This document shows positions 19,482 to 27,657 of a stretch of DNA of 64,000 bases, piece by piece (positions within the stretch are counted from its first letter, which is position 1; every line of letters starts with the position of its first letter). The notes beneath the pieces are model-generated. The model did no database searches. It saw only the letters and a program-made list of their open reading frames with translations, and had not been told where the DNA came from. Source of the stretch: Amycolatopsis australiensis (lineage in GTDB: Bacteria; Actinomycetota; Actinomycetes; Mycobacteriales; Pseudonocardiaceae); NCBI RefSeq assembly GCF_900119165.1, contig NZ_FPJG01000006.1, forward strand, positions 124,001 to 188,000. The letters are read 5' to 3'. The position numbers and the translations under genes were made by a program.

Positions 19482-19897
19482 CGCTGTTCGGTCTCGCGTT
19501 CCCGCTGGCGGCGCCGTTCTGGACGCTGATGATCCTGGCGCCGGCGTGGCGGTGGACGCCGCGGATCATGGCGTCGCCGTGGGTGCCGCTGCTGCCGCTG
19601 GCCTGCTACTTCGCACTCGTGCTGCCGCACTTCGGCGAGTGGGGGCCGGCGATGCTCCGGCCCGACCTCGGCGTGCTGCAGACGCTGCTGGCCACGCCGT
19701 GGGGCGCCGGGCTCGTCTGGGCGCACCTCATCGCGTTCGACCTGTTCATCGCCCGGTGGATGTACTTCGAAGGCCGGTCACGCGGGATTTCGCCGTGGAT
19801 CGTGAGCCCGGTCCTGGTGCTGACGATCTTCCTCTCCCCGTTCGGGCTGGTCGTGTTCCTGGTGGTCCGGAGCGTCCGGATACGCTCGGCGGCATGA
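19478..19897 (+). CDS. ABA4-like (DUF4281) membrane protein
   Basis: 139 residues with four predicted membrane helices. The start [22 protein letters not shown] and the segment [24 protein letters not shown] are hallmarks of the DUF4281 family, named after plant ABA4, which is needed for neoxanthin synthesis. Bacterial members have no known reaction. The ATG overlaps the stop of the previous gene, and its own stop overlaps the start of the nucleoside phosphorylase. Confidence 0.78.
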   Translation: MTLFGLAFPLAAPFWTLMILAPAWRWTPRIMASPWVPLLPLACYFALVLPHFGEWGPAMLRPDLGVLQTLLATPWGAGLVWAHLIAFDLFIARWMYFEGRSRGISPWIVSPVLVLTIFLSPFGLVVFLVVRSVRIRSAA

Positions 19898-20673
19898 GTG
19901 AACACGAGGCCGCGAGCGCCATCGCCAAGCGCACCGGCGTTGACGCGCACGACATCGCGGTGGTCCTTGGCTCGGGCTGGCGCCCGGCGGCGGACGTCAT
20001 CGGGGAGTGCGAGACGGAGATCCCGTTCGCCGAGCTGCCCGGCTTCACCACGCCCGGCGCGGTGGGGCACGGCGGCACCATCCGCTCGCTGAAGATCGGC
20101 GACAAGAACGTCCTGGTGATGCTGGGGCGGACGCACTTCTACGAGGGCAAGGGCGTCGACCAGGTGGTGCACAACGTGCGCACCGCGGCGGCGGCCGGCG
20201 TCCGGTCGGTGCTGCTGACGAACGCGGCGGGCGGGCTGCGCGAAGGGTTCCAGGTGGGGCAGCCGGTGCTGATCTCCGACCACCTCAACCTGACCGCGCG
20301 CTCGCCGATCGTCGGCGCGAACTTCGTCGACCTGACGGACCTGTACTCGAAGCGGCTGCGGGACATCGCCCGCGAAATCGACCCGTCGCTGGAGGAGGGC
20401 GTCTACGCCGGGTTGGTGGGGCCGCACTTCGAGACGCCGGCCGAGATCCGGATGCTGCGCACGCTGGGCGCGGACCTGGTCGGCATGTCGACGGTCCTGG
20501 AGGCGATCGCGGCCCGCGCGGCCGGGGTCGAGGTGTTCGGCCTGTCGCTGGTGACGAACCTCGCCGCGGGCATGACGGGCGAGCCGCTGAACCACGAAGA
20601 AGTCCTGGAAGCGGGCCGCGCGGCGGCGACCAAGATGGGCTCCCTGCTGCGCGAGCTGGTCACCCGCGCCTGA
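19894..20673 (+). CDS. punA: Purine nucleoside phosphorylase
   Basis: 259-residue trimeric-type phosphorylase releasing purine base and (deoxy)ribose-1-phosphate. Motifs: [12 protein letters not shown] (phosphate loop), [71 protein letters not shown] and LNHEEVL. The ATG overlaps the ABA4-like stop by 4 nt. This matches the deoD gene of M. tuberculosis (Rv3307), followed as here by a phosphohexomutase. Confidence 0.93.
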   Translation: MSEHEAASAIAKRTGVDAHDIAVVLGSGWRPAADVIGECETEIPFAELPGFTTPGAVGHGGTIRSLKIGDKNVLVMLGRTHFYEGKGVDQVVHNVRTAAAAGVRSVLLTNAAGGLREGFQVGQPVLISDHLNLTARSPIVGANFVDLTDLYSKRLRDIAREIDPSLEEGVYAGLVGPHFETPAEIRMLRTLGADLVGMSTVLEAIAARAAGVEVFGLSLVTNLAAGMTGEPLNHEEVLEAGRAAATKMGSLLRELVTRA

Positions 20674-20676
20674 CCC

Positions 20677-20763
20677 GAGCGCCCCAAGGCGGCCTTCGGT
20701 GCGTCAGACGCACCGAAGGCCGCCTTGGGTGCGTCTGACGCAACCAAGGCCACATTGGGGCGC
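20677..20763. repeat. Compound palindromic repeat, copy 1
   Basis: Contains a perfect 22-bp-arm palindrome (20684-20728, 1-nt centre) followed by a second shorter hairpin (TGCGTCTGACGCA) and closing TTGGGGCGC, which pairs with GCGCCCCAA at the start. It fills the gap between the convergent nucleoside phosphorylase and glycosyltransferase genes and would end both transcripts. A related copy lies at 41288-41346. Confidence 0.85.
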
Positions 20764-20765
20764 GG

Positions 20766-21926
20766 TCAGGCCAGGGTCGGGAGCTGGGCCGCCACTTCGG
20801 CCGGGGACGGCATGGCGGCCACTTCGGCGGCCAGCGTGCGGGCCGCGTCGCGGACCGACGTGTCCGTCAGCAGCGTGCGGGCCTTTTCGGCGACGGCTTC
20901 GGCCGTGACCTCCGCGGCCAGCAGGCGGTCGCCGACTCCGGCCGCCAGCACCGCGTCCGCGTTGCTGAACTGGTCCGCGCCCTGCGGCAGGAGCAGCTGC
21001 GGCAGGCCCGCGCCGAACGCGCCGAGCGTCGTGCCGCTGCCGCCGTGGTGGACCACGAGGTCGACGTGCGGCAGCAGCTCCGACTGCGGGACCCACGCCT
21101 CGAGCCGGACGTTCGCGGGCACCTCGCCCAGCACCGCCGGGTCGACCGTCGGGCCCGTCGCGACCAGGACGTCGACGTCCAAACCGGACAGACCGGTGAT
21201 CGCCGCGCCGAGGACGCCAGCGTGGCCCATCGCCGTGCCGAGCGTCAGGTAGACCAGCGGCCGCGACCGCTCCAGCACACCCGGCGGCAGCTCACCGGGC
21301 TCGCTCCAGCCGACCGGCCGCAGCGGGACCCGGCGCGTCCGCGCCAGGAAGTCCGGGTCCTGCACCGACTCCGGGCAGATGTCGATGAACGGCCCGGCGA
21401 ACGCCAGGTCCTCGCCGACGTGGATGCCCAGCGACGCGCCGTGCGCGCGGATCGCGTCGCGGATCCGCGTCACCATCGGGTCGCCGGTCGACACGCGCCC
21501 GAACCCGTGGGCCACTGCCGGGATCCCGGCCTTCATCGCGGCGAACGTGCCACCCGAGTTGCCCGCCTCGCTCACGACCAGGTCGGGCCGGACGTGTTCG
21601 AACAGCGGCAGCAGGTCGGCGAAGAACCGCTCCGGCATGAGTTCGCCGAACACCTTCGCGACGATCGGCCCGAGCACCTCCGGCGGGATCTCGCCCGGCG
21701 GGCGCCGCGGCCCGGGCGGCCCCGACTCGGCGAACGCCTGGCCGAAGGCCTGCGAGATGGCGAGCCCGGCGGCCGCGGTCTCGAGCCCGGCTTTCGTCAG
21801 CTGTGGCAGGAAGTCTTCCGAAGTGGCGAAGACGACGTCGTGGCCCGCGTCGCGCGCGGCGACCGCCAGCGGGACGAGCGGGAACGTGTGACCGAAGGAC
21901 CCCAGTGAGGTGAAGAGCAAGCGCAC
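20766..21926 (-). CDS. GT1-family glycosyltransferase (UDP-glucosyltransferase/MGT type)
   Basis: 386 residues. The N-terminal acceptor domain begins VRLLFTSLGSFGHTFPLVPLAVAARDAGHDVVFAT. The C-terminal nucleotide-sugar site has PLVYLTLGT, EAWVPQSELLPHVDLVVHHGGSGTTLGAFGAGLPQLLLPQGADQFSNADAV. This type decorates macrolides and other natural products in actinomycetes; no biosynthetic cluster is nearby, so it may inactivate a drug or modify a lipid. The start is GTG at 21924-21926, close behind GGGGGA. Confidence 0.87.
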   Translation of the reverse strand: MRLLFTSLGSFGHTFPLVPLAVAARDAGHDVVFATSEDFLPQLTKAGLETAAAGLAISQAFGQAFAESGPPGPRRPPGEIPPEVLGPIVAKVFGELMPERFFADLLPLFEHVRPDLVVSEAGNSGGTFAAMKAGIPAVAHGFGRVSTGDPMVTRIRDAIRAHGASLGIHVGEDLAFAGPFIDICPESVQDPDFLARTRRVPLRPVGWSEPGELPPGVLERSRPLVYLTLGTAMGHAGVLGAAITGLSGLDVDVLVATGPTVDPAVLGEVPANVRLEAWVPQSELLPHVDLVVHHGGSGTTLGAFGAGLPQLLLPQGADQFSNADAVLAAGVGDRLLAAEVTAEAVAEKARTLLTDTSVRDAARTLAAEVAAMPSPAEVAAQLPTLA

Positions 21927-21956
21927 TCCCCCGACCCTAGCCCGTAGGCTGGCCCG

Positions 21957-23591
21957 GTGACACTGAACTCCACCCTGCGTGACGCCGCCTACCGCTGGAT
22001 CGCCGACGACCCGGACGAGCACACCCGCACCGAACTGCAGGAAGTCCTGGCGAACGCGATGGGCGGCGACGCCGCGGCGGCCGGCGAGCTGGCGGACCGG
22101 ATGGCCGGGCCGCTGGAGTTCGGCACCGCCGGCCTGCGCGGGCCGGTGCGGGCCGGGCCGAACGGGATGAACGTCGCCGTCGTCACGCGCACCACCGCCG
22201 GGGTGGCGGAATGGCTGAAGGCGCACGGGCACGCGGGGGCGCTGGTCGTGATCGGCCGCGACGCGCGGCACGGCTCGGAAGCCTTCGCCACCGTGGCCGC
22301 CGAGGTGCTCACCGCGGCGGGTTTCGACGTCAAGGTGTTCGGCCGCCCGTTGCCGACGCCGGTGCTCGCCTTCGCCGTCGGACGGCTCGGGGCGGTGGCC
22401 GGCATCCAGATCACCGCGTCGCACAACCCGCCCGCCGACAACGGCTACAAGCTCTACGACGCCACCGGCGGGCAGATCGTGCCGCCGTCGGACGGCGAGA
22501 TCGAGCGGGCCATCCAGGCCGCGCCCGCCGCGGTGAGCGTCCCGCGGGCGCCCGGCGCCGAGGTCGTCGACCTGCTGGACCGCTACCTCGACGAGGTCGC
22601 GACGCTGCCGATGGGTTCCGAGCGCACGGTGCGCGTCGCGGCGACGGCGCTGCACGGCGTCGGTGCCGAAACGCTGCGCGCCGCGTTCGAGCGGGCCGGG
22701 TTCACCGACCTGCACCTGGTGGCCGCGCAGGAAACGCCGGACCCGGAGTTCCCGACCGTGGCGTTCCCGAACCCGGAGGAGCCGGGCGCGACGGACCTGC
22801 TGCTGGCGCTGGCGTCCGAAGTGGACGCCGACCTGGCCATCGCGCTCGACCCGGACGCCGACCGCTGCGCGCTGGGCGTGCGGGAGCGGGACGGGCGGTG
22901 GCGGATGCTGCGCGGCGACGAAACCGGCGTCCTGCTCGGCGCGTACGTCTTGTCCACAGTGGATCGCACGGTGCTGCCGGACCCGCTGGTCGCGACGACG
23001 ATCGTCTCGTCGTCCATGCTCGGCGAGATCGCGAAGGCCGAAGGCGCCCGCTACGCCGAGACGCTGACCGGGTTCAAGTGGCTGGTCCGCGCCGGCGAAG
23101 GACTCGTGTTCGCCTACGAAGAAGCGCTCGGCCTCTGCGTCAACCCGGGTTTCGTGCGGGACAAGGACGGCATCGCCGCCGCCACGCTGGCCGCCGGGTA
23201 CACCGCGCGGCTCAAGGCGGAGGGCCGCACGCCGCTCGACGTGCTGGACGAGCTGGCGCGGCGCCACGGCGTCCACCTGACCGACCAGGTTTCGCTGCGG
23301 GTCACGGATCTCGCCGTCCGCGGGCAGCTGATGGCGAAGGTGCGGGAGACGCCGCCGGCCGAGCTGGGCGGGGTCGCCGTGACGCTGACGGACCTGCTGC
23401 CCGACGCCGACGTGCTGCGCCTGACCGGCGAAGGCGTCCGCGTGGTCGTGCGGCCGTCCGGGACCGAGCCGAAGCTGAAGGCGTACCTGCAGGTCGTGGC
23501 GCCCGTCACGGATTCGCTGGCGGACGCGCGCGCGGCGGCGCAGGCTCGGCTGAGCGCGTTGCGGCAGAACGTCGAGGAGCTGCTCGCCTGA
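21957..23591 (+). CDS. pmmB: Phosphomannomutase/phosphoglucomutase
   Basis: 544-residue alpha-D-phosphohexomutase of the longer PGM2-like type. The N-terminus has LEFGTAGLRGPVRAGPNGMN, the phospho-Ser loop GIQITASHNPPADNGYK, the metal loop DPDADRCALG, the sugar loop LTGFKWL and the phosphate site RPSGTEPKLKAYL. In the salvage setting it may also interconvert pentose-1- and 5-phosphates from nucleoside phosphorolysis. The start is GTG. It is divergent from the glycosyltransferase with 30 bp between. Confidence 0.92.
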   Translation: MTLNSTLRDAAYRWIADDPDEHTRTELQEVLANAMGGDAAAAGELADRMAGPLEFGTAGLRGPVRAGPNGMNVAVVTRTTAGVAEWLKAHGHAGALVVIGRDARHGSEAFATVAAEVLTAAGFDVKVFGRPLPTPVLAFAVGRLGAVAGIQITASHNPPADNGYKLYDATGGQIVPPSDGEIERAIQAAPAAVSVPRAPGAEVVDLLDRYLDEVATLPMGSERTVRVAATALHGVGAETLRAAFERAGFTDLHLVAAQETPDPEFPTVAFPNPEEPGATDLLLALASEVDADLAIALDPDADRCALGVRERDGRWRMLRGDETGVLLGAYVLSTVDRTVLPDPLVATTIVSSSMLGEIAKAEGARYAETLTGFKWLVRAGEGLVFAYEEALGLCVNPGFVRDKDGIAAATLAAGYTARLKAEGRTPLDVLDELARRHGVHLTDQVSLRVTDLAVRGQLMAKVRETPPAELGGVAVTLTDLLPDADVLRLTGEGVRVVVRPSGTEPKLKAYLQVVAPVTDSLADARAAAQARLSALRQNVEELLA

Positions 23592-24043
23592 TGCCGCGGC
23601 TGCTGATCGTGCACCACACGCCTTCGCCGTCGACGCAGGCGTTGTTCGAGGCGGTGCTGGCCGGCGCGACCCACCCGGACATCGAGGGGGTCGAGGTGGT
23701 CCGCCGGGCGGCGCTGGCCGCGACCGTCTCCGACGTCCTCGCCGCCGACGGCTACCTGCTGGGCACGCCGGCGAACCTGGGCAGCATGAGCGGCGCGCTG
23801 AAGCATTTCTTCGACACCATCTACTACCCGTGCCTCGACGCGACCCGCGGGCGGCCGTTCGGCTACTGGATCCACGGCAACAGCGACACGTCCGGGACCG
23901 AGCGGCAGCTGCTGGCCATCACCACGGGCCTGGCCTGGACGCAGGCGGCGGCCCCGGTGGTCACGACGGGCGAACCGGACAGGAAGACCCTGGACGCGTG
24001 CACCGAGCTGGGCGGCACGCTCGCGGCGACCTTGCCGGCCTGA
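23591..24043 (+). CDS. Flavodoxin-like NAD(P)H-dependent reductase
   Basis: 150 residues of flavodoxin fold: PRLLIVHHTPSPSTQALFEAVLAGA (phosphate loop), GYLLGTPANLGSMSGALKHFFDTIYYP (flavin loop) and ATRGRPFGYWIHGNSDTSG. It probably binds FMN and reduces quinones or azo/nitro compounds; the substrate is unknown. The ATG overlaps the pmmB stop by 1 nt, so the two are translated in tandem. Confidence 0.8.
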   Translation: MPRLLIVHHTPSPSTQALFEAVLAGATHPDIEGVEVVRRAALAATVSDVLAADGYLLGTPANLGSMSGALKHFFDTIYYPCLDATRGRPFGYWIHGNSDTSGTERQLLAITTGLAWTQAAAPVVTTGEPDRKTLDACTELGGTLAATLPA

Positions 24044-24049
24044 CTTTGC

Positions 24050-24262
24050 CGGTCCGGGAAAAGAAGGGGGCCTGTCACCGGAAGCCCTGGGGGTCGACCT
24101 CCGGCGACAGGCCGTTGGTCAAGGGATCGCCACGAGGGCGTTCGACCTTGGCAGGAGAAGCGTACTACAGACGGTGCGATCATGACGAGTCGAAGACGCG
24201 GGCGCCTCTCGTCTTGCGGTTCCGTACACCCCCAGGGTACGGAGAGCAAGACGAGAGGCGTG
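24050..24262 (-). ncRNA. Candidate small RNA with 5' hairpin and intrinsic terminator
   Basis: This 312-bp gap holds no protein gene but a complete minus-strand transcription unit. A promoter (TTGACA at 24291-24296) precedes a strong stem whose arms are 24246-24260 and 24203-24217 (15 perfect pairs) with an inner CCGTAC/GTACGG stem. About 90 nt later a second stem, 24106-24112 with 24070-24076 plus CCGG/CCGG, is followed by CCCTTCTTTT. The expected RNA is about 200 nt. I know no Rfam family that fits. Start and end are estimates. Confidence 0.5.
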
Positions 24263-24267
24263 CCAAC

Positions 24268-24296
24268 TGTAAACCACTGCATACGTTAGCTGTCAA
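24268..24296 (-). promoter_or_regulatory. Promoter of the candidate small RNA
   Basis: TTGACA at 24291-24296 is a perfect -35 box. The -10 box is TTTACA at 17 bp spacing or TACAGT (24266-24271) at 19 bp. Transcription would start just before the first hairpin. Confidence 0.5.
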
Positions 24297-24315
24297 CATG
24301 TGCGTACAGTGGTTT
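24271..24315. promoter_or_regulatory. Inverted repeat over the XRE/small RNA promoter region
   Basis: AAACCACTG at 24271-24279 and CAGTGGTTT at 24307-24315 form a perfect 9-bp inverted repeat separated by 27 bp. It covers the small RNA promoter and lies 41 bp before the XRE gene, so the XRE protein could control both directions. Confidence 0.45.
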
Positions 24316-24355
24316 CCCGGCTAGAATTTTCACGGCGGAAACCTAGGGGACGGGT

Positions 24356-24760
24356 ATGGCACGGGAACGCACCTTCGCCGAGCGCCTGAGCGCCCTGATC
24401 GAGGCAGCTCGGGTCGACGGCCGCGCGCCGCACAGCTACCGGGAGATCTCGGCCGCCATCGAGCGGGCGGGCGGGCCGGCGATGTCGCCCGCCTACCTGC
24501 AGCAGCTCGCGACGGGCAAGCGCGTCAACCCGAAGATCCACTACGTCGAGGCGCTGGCGAAGCTGTTCGGCGTGCCGGTCACGTACTTCTTCGACGAAGA
24601 GGTGGCCGCGGTCCCGGCCGGGGAAGCGCAGCTGATGGCGATGCGGGCGCAGGAGCTCTCGCCGCAGGGACGGCGGCAGGTGATGGACCTGCTGGAGCTG
24701 GTGGAGCGCTACGAGCGGGCCGAACGCGAGGGCCGCAACCCCGAGGACGCCGCGCGATGA
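24356..24760 (+). CDS. XRE-family HTH regulator
   Basis: 134 residues. The N-terminal half is a Cro/CI-type helix-turn-helix: TFAERLSALIEAARVDGRAPHSYREISAAIERAG, then AMSPAYLQQLATGKRVNPKIHYVEALAKLFGVPVTYFFD. The tail is a charged helix (LSPQGRRQVMDLLELVERYERAEREG). Its stop overlaps the start of an ImmA/IrrE peptidase. In phage and stress systems such a peptidase cleaves its partner XRE repressor, and that pairing is the natural inference here. Confidence 0.88.
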   Translation: MARERTFAERLSALIEAARVDGRAPHSYREISAAIERAGGPAMSPAYLQQLATGKRVNPKIHYVEALAKLFGVPVTYFFDEEVAAVPAGEAQLMAMRAQELSPQGRRQVMDLLELVERYERAEREGRNPEDAAR

Positions 24761-25278
24761 AGGAACGGGAGCTGCGCCGCCGCTGCCGCAAGCTGCTGAA
24801 GCAGCTCGACATCGGGCCGCCGCTCGACGTCGGCGTGCTGTGCACGCGGCTGGGCGAACAGCGCGGCAGGCCCATCCGGCTGATGGCCTACCCGCTGGAG
24901 GTGCCGGGCCCGTTCGGCTGCTGGATCGCGACGTCGTCGGCCGACTACATCTTCTACCAGGCCGAAACGACGAAATCCCACCAGGACCACATCATCCTGC
25001 ACGAGCTCGGGCACATGCTGGCCGACCACCACCCGCACGGCGACGCCGAGCCCGCCGACTTCCTCCGCGGGCCCGCGCCCGGCCTCGACCCGGACGCCGT
25101 GCACCGCGCCCTGCGGCGCACGTCCTACGATGACGCGCACGAGTGGGAAGCCGAGACCGTCGCCACCATCATCCTCGAGTGGGCGTCGGTCCTGAACTAC
25201 ACGATCCCGCGGCGCGCTGCGGACCGGGATCTCCGCCGGATCCAGGGGGCGCTCGGCGATCACCAAGGGTGGTTGTGA
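24757..25278 (+). CDS. ImmA/IrrE-family metallopeptidase
   Basis: 173 residues with the Zn-peptidase motif HELGH at residues 82-86 (HIILHELGHMLADHH) and a likely third ligand in the later DDAHEWEAETVATIILEWAS helix (Glu of EWEAE). N-terminal ELRRRCRKLLKQLDIGPPLDVGVLCTRLGEQRGRPIRLM is the usual lead-in. ATG overlaps the XRE stop; its own stop overlaps the GTG of the next gene. It probably degrades or inactivates the XRE regulator on a signal. Confidence 0.87.
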   Translation: MKERELRRRCRKLLKQLDIGPPLDVGVLCTRLGEQRGRPIRLMAYPLEVPGPFGCWIATSSADYIFYQAETTKSHQDHIILHELGHMLADHHPHGDAEPADFLRGPAPGLDPDAVHRALRRTSYDDAHEWEAETVATIILEWASVLNYTIPRRAADRDLRRIQGALGDHQGWL

Positions 25279-26417
25279 GCACGCTTTTCAGCCCGGTGAA
25301 CGTTGTCGCGTTGGTGCTGTTCGCCGCCGCTCTGGCGTGGCGGCTCTACCAGGTGACGCGTGCGCCGACGCTGCCGAACTGGGCGGTCACCGCGTGCGTG
25401 GCCGGGTTCGCCGCGGCGTTCCTGCTGCAGCAGCAGGTGGTTTCCGACGAGGTCGACGCGGTCTTCGGCCGCGGCGCGGCCCGGGTGGCCAACAACGCGC
25501 TGCTGGCGTGCGGCGTGTGCGCGCTGGTGATCTTCTTCCTCGGCTCGGCGCTGGGCCCCCGCCGCCACCGCCGGGTGGCGGCGGAGCTGGTGCCGCTGGC
25601 CGCGGCGATCGCCCTGATGATCGTCGCGATGGGCGTGACGCCGGCGCCACTGCGCGGGCTCCCGCTGGGACCGGCGACGATCCACGACACCGGCGTCGCC
25701 GTGTTCTACCTCGGGGCCGGCCTCTACCTCATCTACGGGCTCGTCGCCTGCACCACGTGGATCGTGCGGTACCAGCGGGTGGCGGACCGGAACCTGCGGA
25801 TCGGGCTGCGGCTGAGCGCGGTCGGCCTGGCCAGCGCGGCCGCGGGCAGCGTCTTCCGCGCGTTGTACATCGTGGTGGCGTGGGTGTTCGGCCCGGTCGT
25901 GAAGGTCCTGCTGCTGCTCGGGGTGCCGTTCGTGATCGTCGGCGGGACGCTGTTCCTCGCCGGCGTCACCTACCCCGGGGTGCGGGCGCGGATCGCCGCG
26001 CTGCGCCGGCGCAGGCGGCACCGCCGCGAGCACCACGAGCTGGCTCCCTTGTGGACGGTCCTGGTGCGGGCGTTCCCCAGCATCGTGCTGCGGACGCCGC
26101 CGCGGCGGCGCGGCGAACGGCTTTCCCCGCGCAGCGTCCACCGCGTCTACTACCGCCGGGTGATCGAGATCCGCGACGGGCTGGTGCAGCTTTCGCCGTA
26201 CCTGGACGCGGACTTCGGCGAGCTGGTCGCCGCCGATCCCGCCGCCGCGGCCGCCGCGCTGCAGGCGGCGCTGGCGCGGCACGCGGCGGCCGAGCCCAGT
26301 GACGGGCACGCCAAGCAGGTCCTGCCCGCCCCGGCGGACGACATCGAATCGGACGTCCGGCCGCTGCTCGCGCTGTCGGCCGCACTGGGAGAACGGGGAG
26401 TCACGTGGACACCGTGA
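25275..26417 (+). CDS. MAB_1171c/DUF6545-type membrane protein
   Basis: 380 residues: about seven membrane segments in residues 5-240, then a cytosolic helical domain. The second part carries the DUF6545 pattern: HELAPLWTVLVRAFPSIVLRTPP, then HRVYYRRVIEIRDGLVQLSPYL. NCBI models call this family a putative transporter; the function is unproven. The GTG at 25275 overlaps the ImmA stop by 4 nt, so regulator, peptidase and membrane protein are made together, which suggests the membrane protein supplies the signal. Confidence 0.78.
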   Translation: MSTLFSPVNVVALVLFAAALAWRLYQVTRAPTLPNWAVTACVAGFAAAFLLQQQVVSDEVDAVFGRGAARVANNALLACGVCALVIFFLGSALGPRRHRRVAAELVPLAAAIALMIVAMGVTPAPLRGLPLGPATIHDTGVAVFYLGAGLYLIYGLVACTTWIVRYQRVADRNLRIGLRLSAVGLASAAAGSVFRALYIVVAWVFGPVVKVLLLLGVPFVIVGGTLFLAGVTYPGVRARIAALRRRRRHRREHHELAPLWTVLVRAFPSIVLRTPPRRRGERLSPRSVHRVYYRRVIEIRDGLVQLSPYLDADFGELVAADPAAAAAALQAALARHAAAEPSDGHAKQVLPAPADDIESDVRPLLALSAALGERGVTWTP

Positions 26418-27571
26418 TCACCGCCGGCCGGGTGCTGCCGCGGCCGTCGGCGCCGGTCGAGGACGGCGCCGTGCTCGTGCGTGACGGCGTGATCGTGGCG
26501 GCCGGGCCGCGCGCGGACGTCGTCGCGCAGGCCGGGCCGGACGCCGTCCGGCACGACTTCCCGACCGGAACCGCGCTGGCGGGACTGTTCAACGTCCACG
26601 TGCACCTGGCCTTCGACGCGTCCCGCGAGATGCTGGCGCACTTCTCCGAGAGCGACGACCTGCTGGAGGGCGCGCGCTCGCGGCTGACGTCGATGCTGCG
26701 CAGCGGCGTGACGACCGTGCGGGACCTCGGCGACCGCGGGCACCTCGGCGCGGCGGTCCGCCGGTCCTTCGCGGGCGAGGTCGCGCCGCGGCTGCTGGTG
26801 TCCGGGCCGCCGATCACCGTGCCCGGCGGGCACTGCCACTTCTTCGGCGGCGAGGTGTCGTCCGACGACGAGATCCGGGCGCTGATCGACGCCAACGCGG
26901 CGGCGGGCGCCGACGTGATCAAGGTGATGGCCAGCGGCGGCCAGATCACCGAAGGCGGCGCCGACATGTGGGAGTCGCAGTTCGACGCGCGGCAGCTTTC
27001 GCTGGTCGTCGCACACGCGGCCACCCACGGCCTGCCGGTGGCGGCGCACGCGCACGGCGCCGACGCGATCGAGGCAGCGGTCGAGGCCGGCGTGTCGACG
27101 GTCGAGCACTGCAGCTTCCTGACCGGGCCACGCTCGTCCGACCGCCGCGACGCCGTGGCGGCGAAGATGGCGGCCGACGGGATCTCGGCCTGCTCGACGA
27201 GCAGCCGCAACTGGCGGGTGATCGTCGAGAAGCTCGGCGACGAGGTGGCGCAGGCGATGTACGGGCGCCTGCCGTGGCTCGAGGAACACGGGGTGCGGCT
27301 GCTGTCCGGCACGGACGCGGGCCTGCCGGGGTCGGTGTTCGACGACCCGGTGGGGGCGCTGGAGCTGTACGAATGGCTCGGCTTCCCGCGGCGGCGGATC
27401 CTGGAGATCGCCACCGAGGACAGCGCCGCGGGCCTCGGCCTGGGTTCGGTGACCGGACGGCTCGAGGCCGGGCTCACGGCGGACGTCCTCGTGGTCGAAG
27501 GCGATCCGCTGGCGTCGCTGTCCGCCCTGCGGAACCCGCTCCTCGTGCTGGCCCAGGGCCGCGAGGCGTAG
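26405..27571 (+). CDS. Amidohydrolase-superfamily protein (imidazolonepropionase/prolidase-like)
   Basis: 388 residues. Metal-binding motifs are HVHLAFD (near residue 65), VAAHAHGADAIEAAVEAGVSTVEHCSF and GTDAGLPGSVFDDP; a carboxylated Lys could be that of DVIKVMASGG. The closing GLGSVTGRLEAGLTADVLVVEGDPL is typical of this superfamily. Substrate unknown. The start (GTG) overlaps the membrane-protein gene by 13 nt, so it is the fourth gene of the XRE operon. Confidence 0.82.
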   Translation: MDTVITAGRVLPRPSAPVEDGAVLVRDGVIVAAGPRADVVAQAGPDAVRHDFPTGTALAGLFNVHVHLAFDASREMLAHFSESDDLLEGARSRLTSMLRSGVTTVRDLGDRGHLGAAVRRSFAGEVAPRLLVSGPPITVPGGHCHFFGGEVSSDDEIRALIDANAAAGADVIKVMASGGQITEGGADMWESQFDARQLSLVVAHAATHGLPVAAHAHGADAIEAAVEAGVSTVEHCSFLTGPRSSDRRDAVAAKMAADGISACSTSSRNWRVIVEKLGDEVAQAMYGRLPWLEEHGVRLLSGTDAGLPGSVFDDPVGALELYEWLGFPRRRILEIATEDSAAGLGLGSVTGRLEAGLTADVLVVEGDPLASLSALRNPLLVLAQGREA

Positions 27572-27604
27572 TTACCCGGCCGGGGAATGCCGACTTTGGT
27601 GACG

Positions 27605-27628
27605 CTGTTTTAAAACAGTGTTACTGTA
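27605..27628. promoter_or_regulatory. Operator-like palindromes before the small membrane-protein gene
   Basis: CTGTTTTAAAACAG (27605-27618) is a perfect palindrome, and ACAGTGTTACTGT (27616-27628) is a second one overlapping it. The segment AACAGTGTTAC (27614-27624) is the exact reverse complement of GTAACACTGTT found before the TetR gene at 37983-37993. Confidence 0.5.
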
Positions 27629-27657
27629 GCGCCACCCCGACCCGAAGGAGTCCTCCG

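Noticed and set aside
20677..20763. The palindromic repeat as a CRISPR fragment
   Set aside because: There is no array of equal repeats with unique spacers, and no cas gene in the window.
24050..24262. The small RNA as 6C RNA, tmRNA, SRP RNA or RNase P RNA
   Set aside because: It lacks the two C-rich loops of 6C RNA at the right places, the tag and acceptor parts of tmRNA, and the conserved cores of the other two.
24356..25278. XRE/ImmA pair as a toxin-antitoxin module or prophage
   Set aside because: No integrase, attachment site or phage genes are nearby, and base composition is like the neighbours. The peptidase has the usual repressor-cleaving form rather than that of a toxin.
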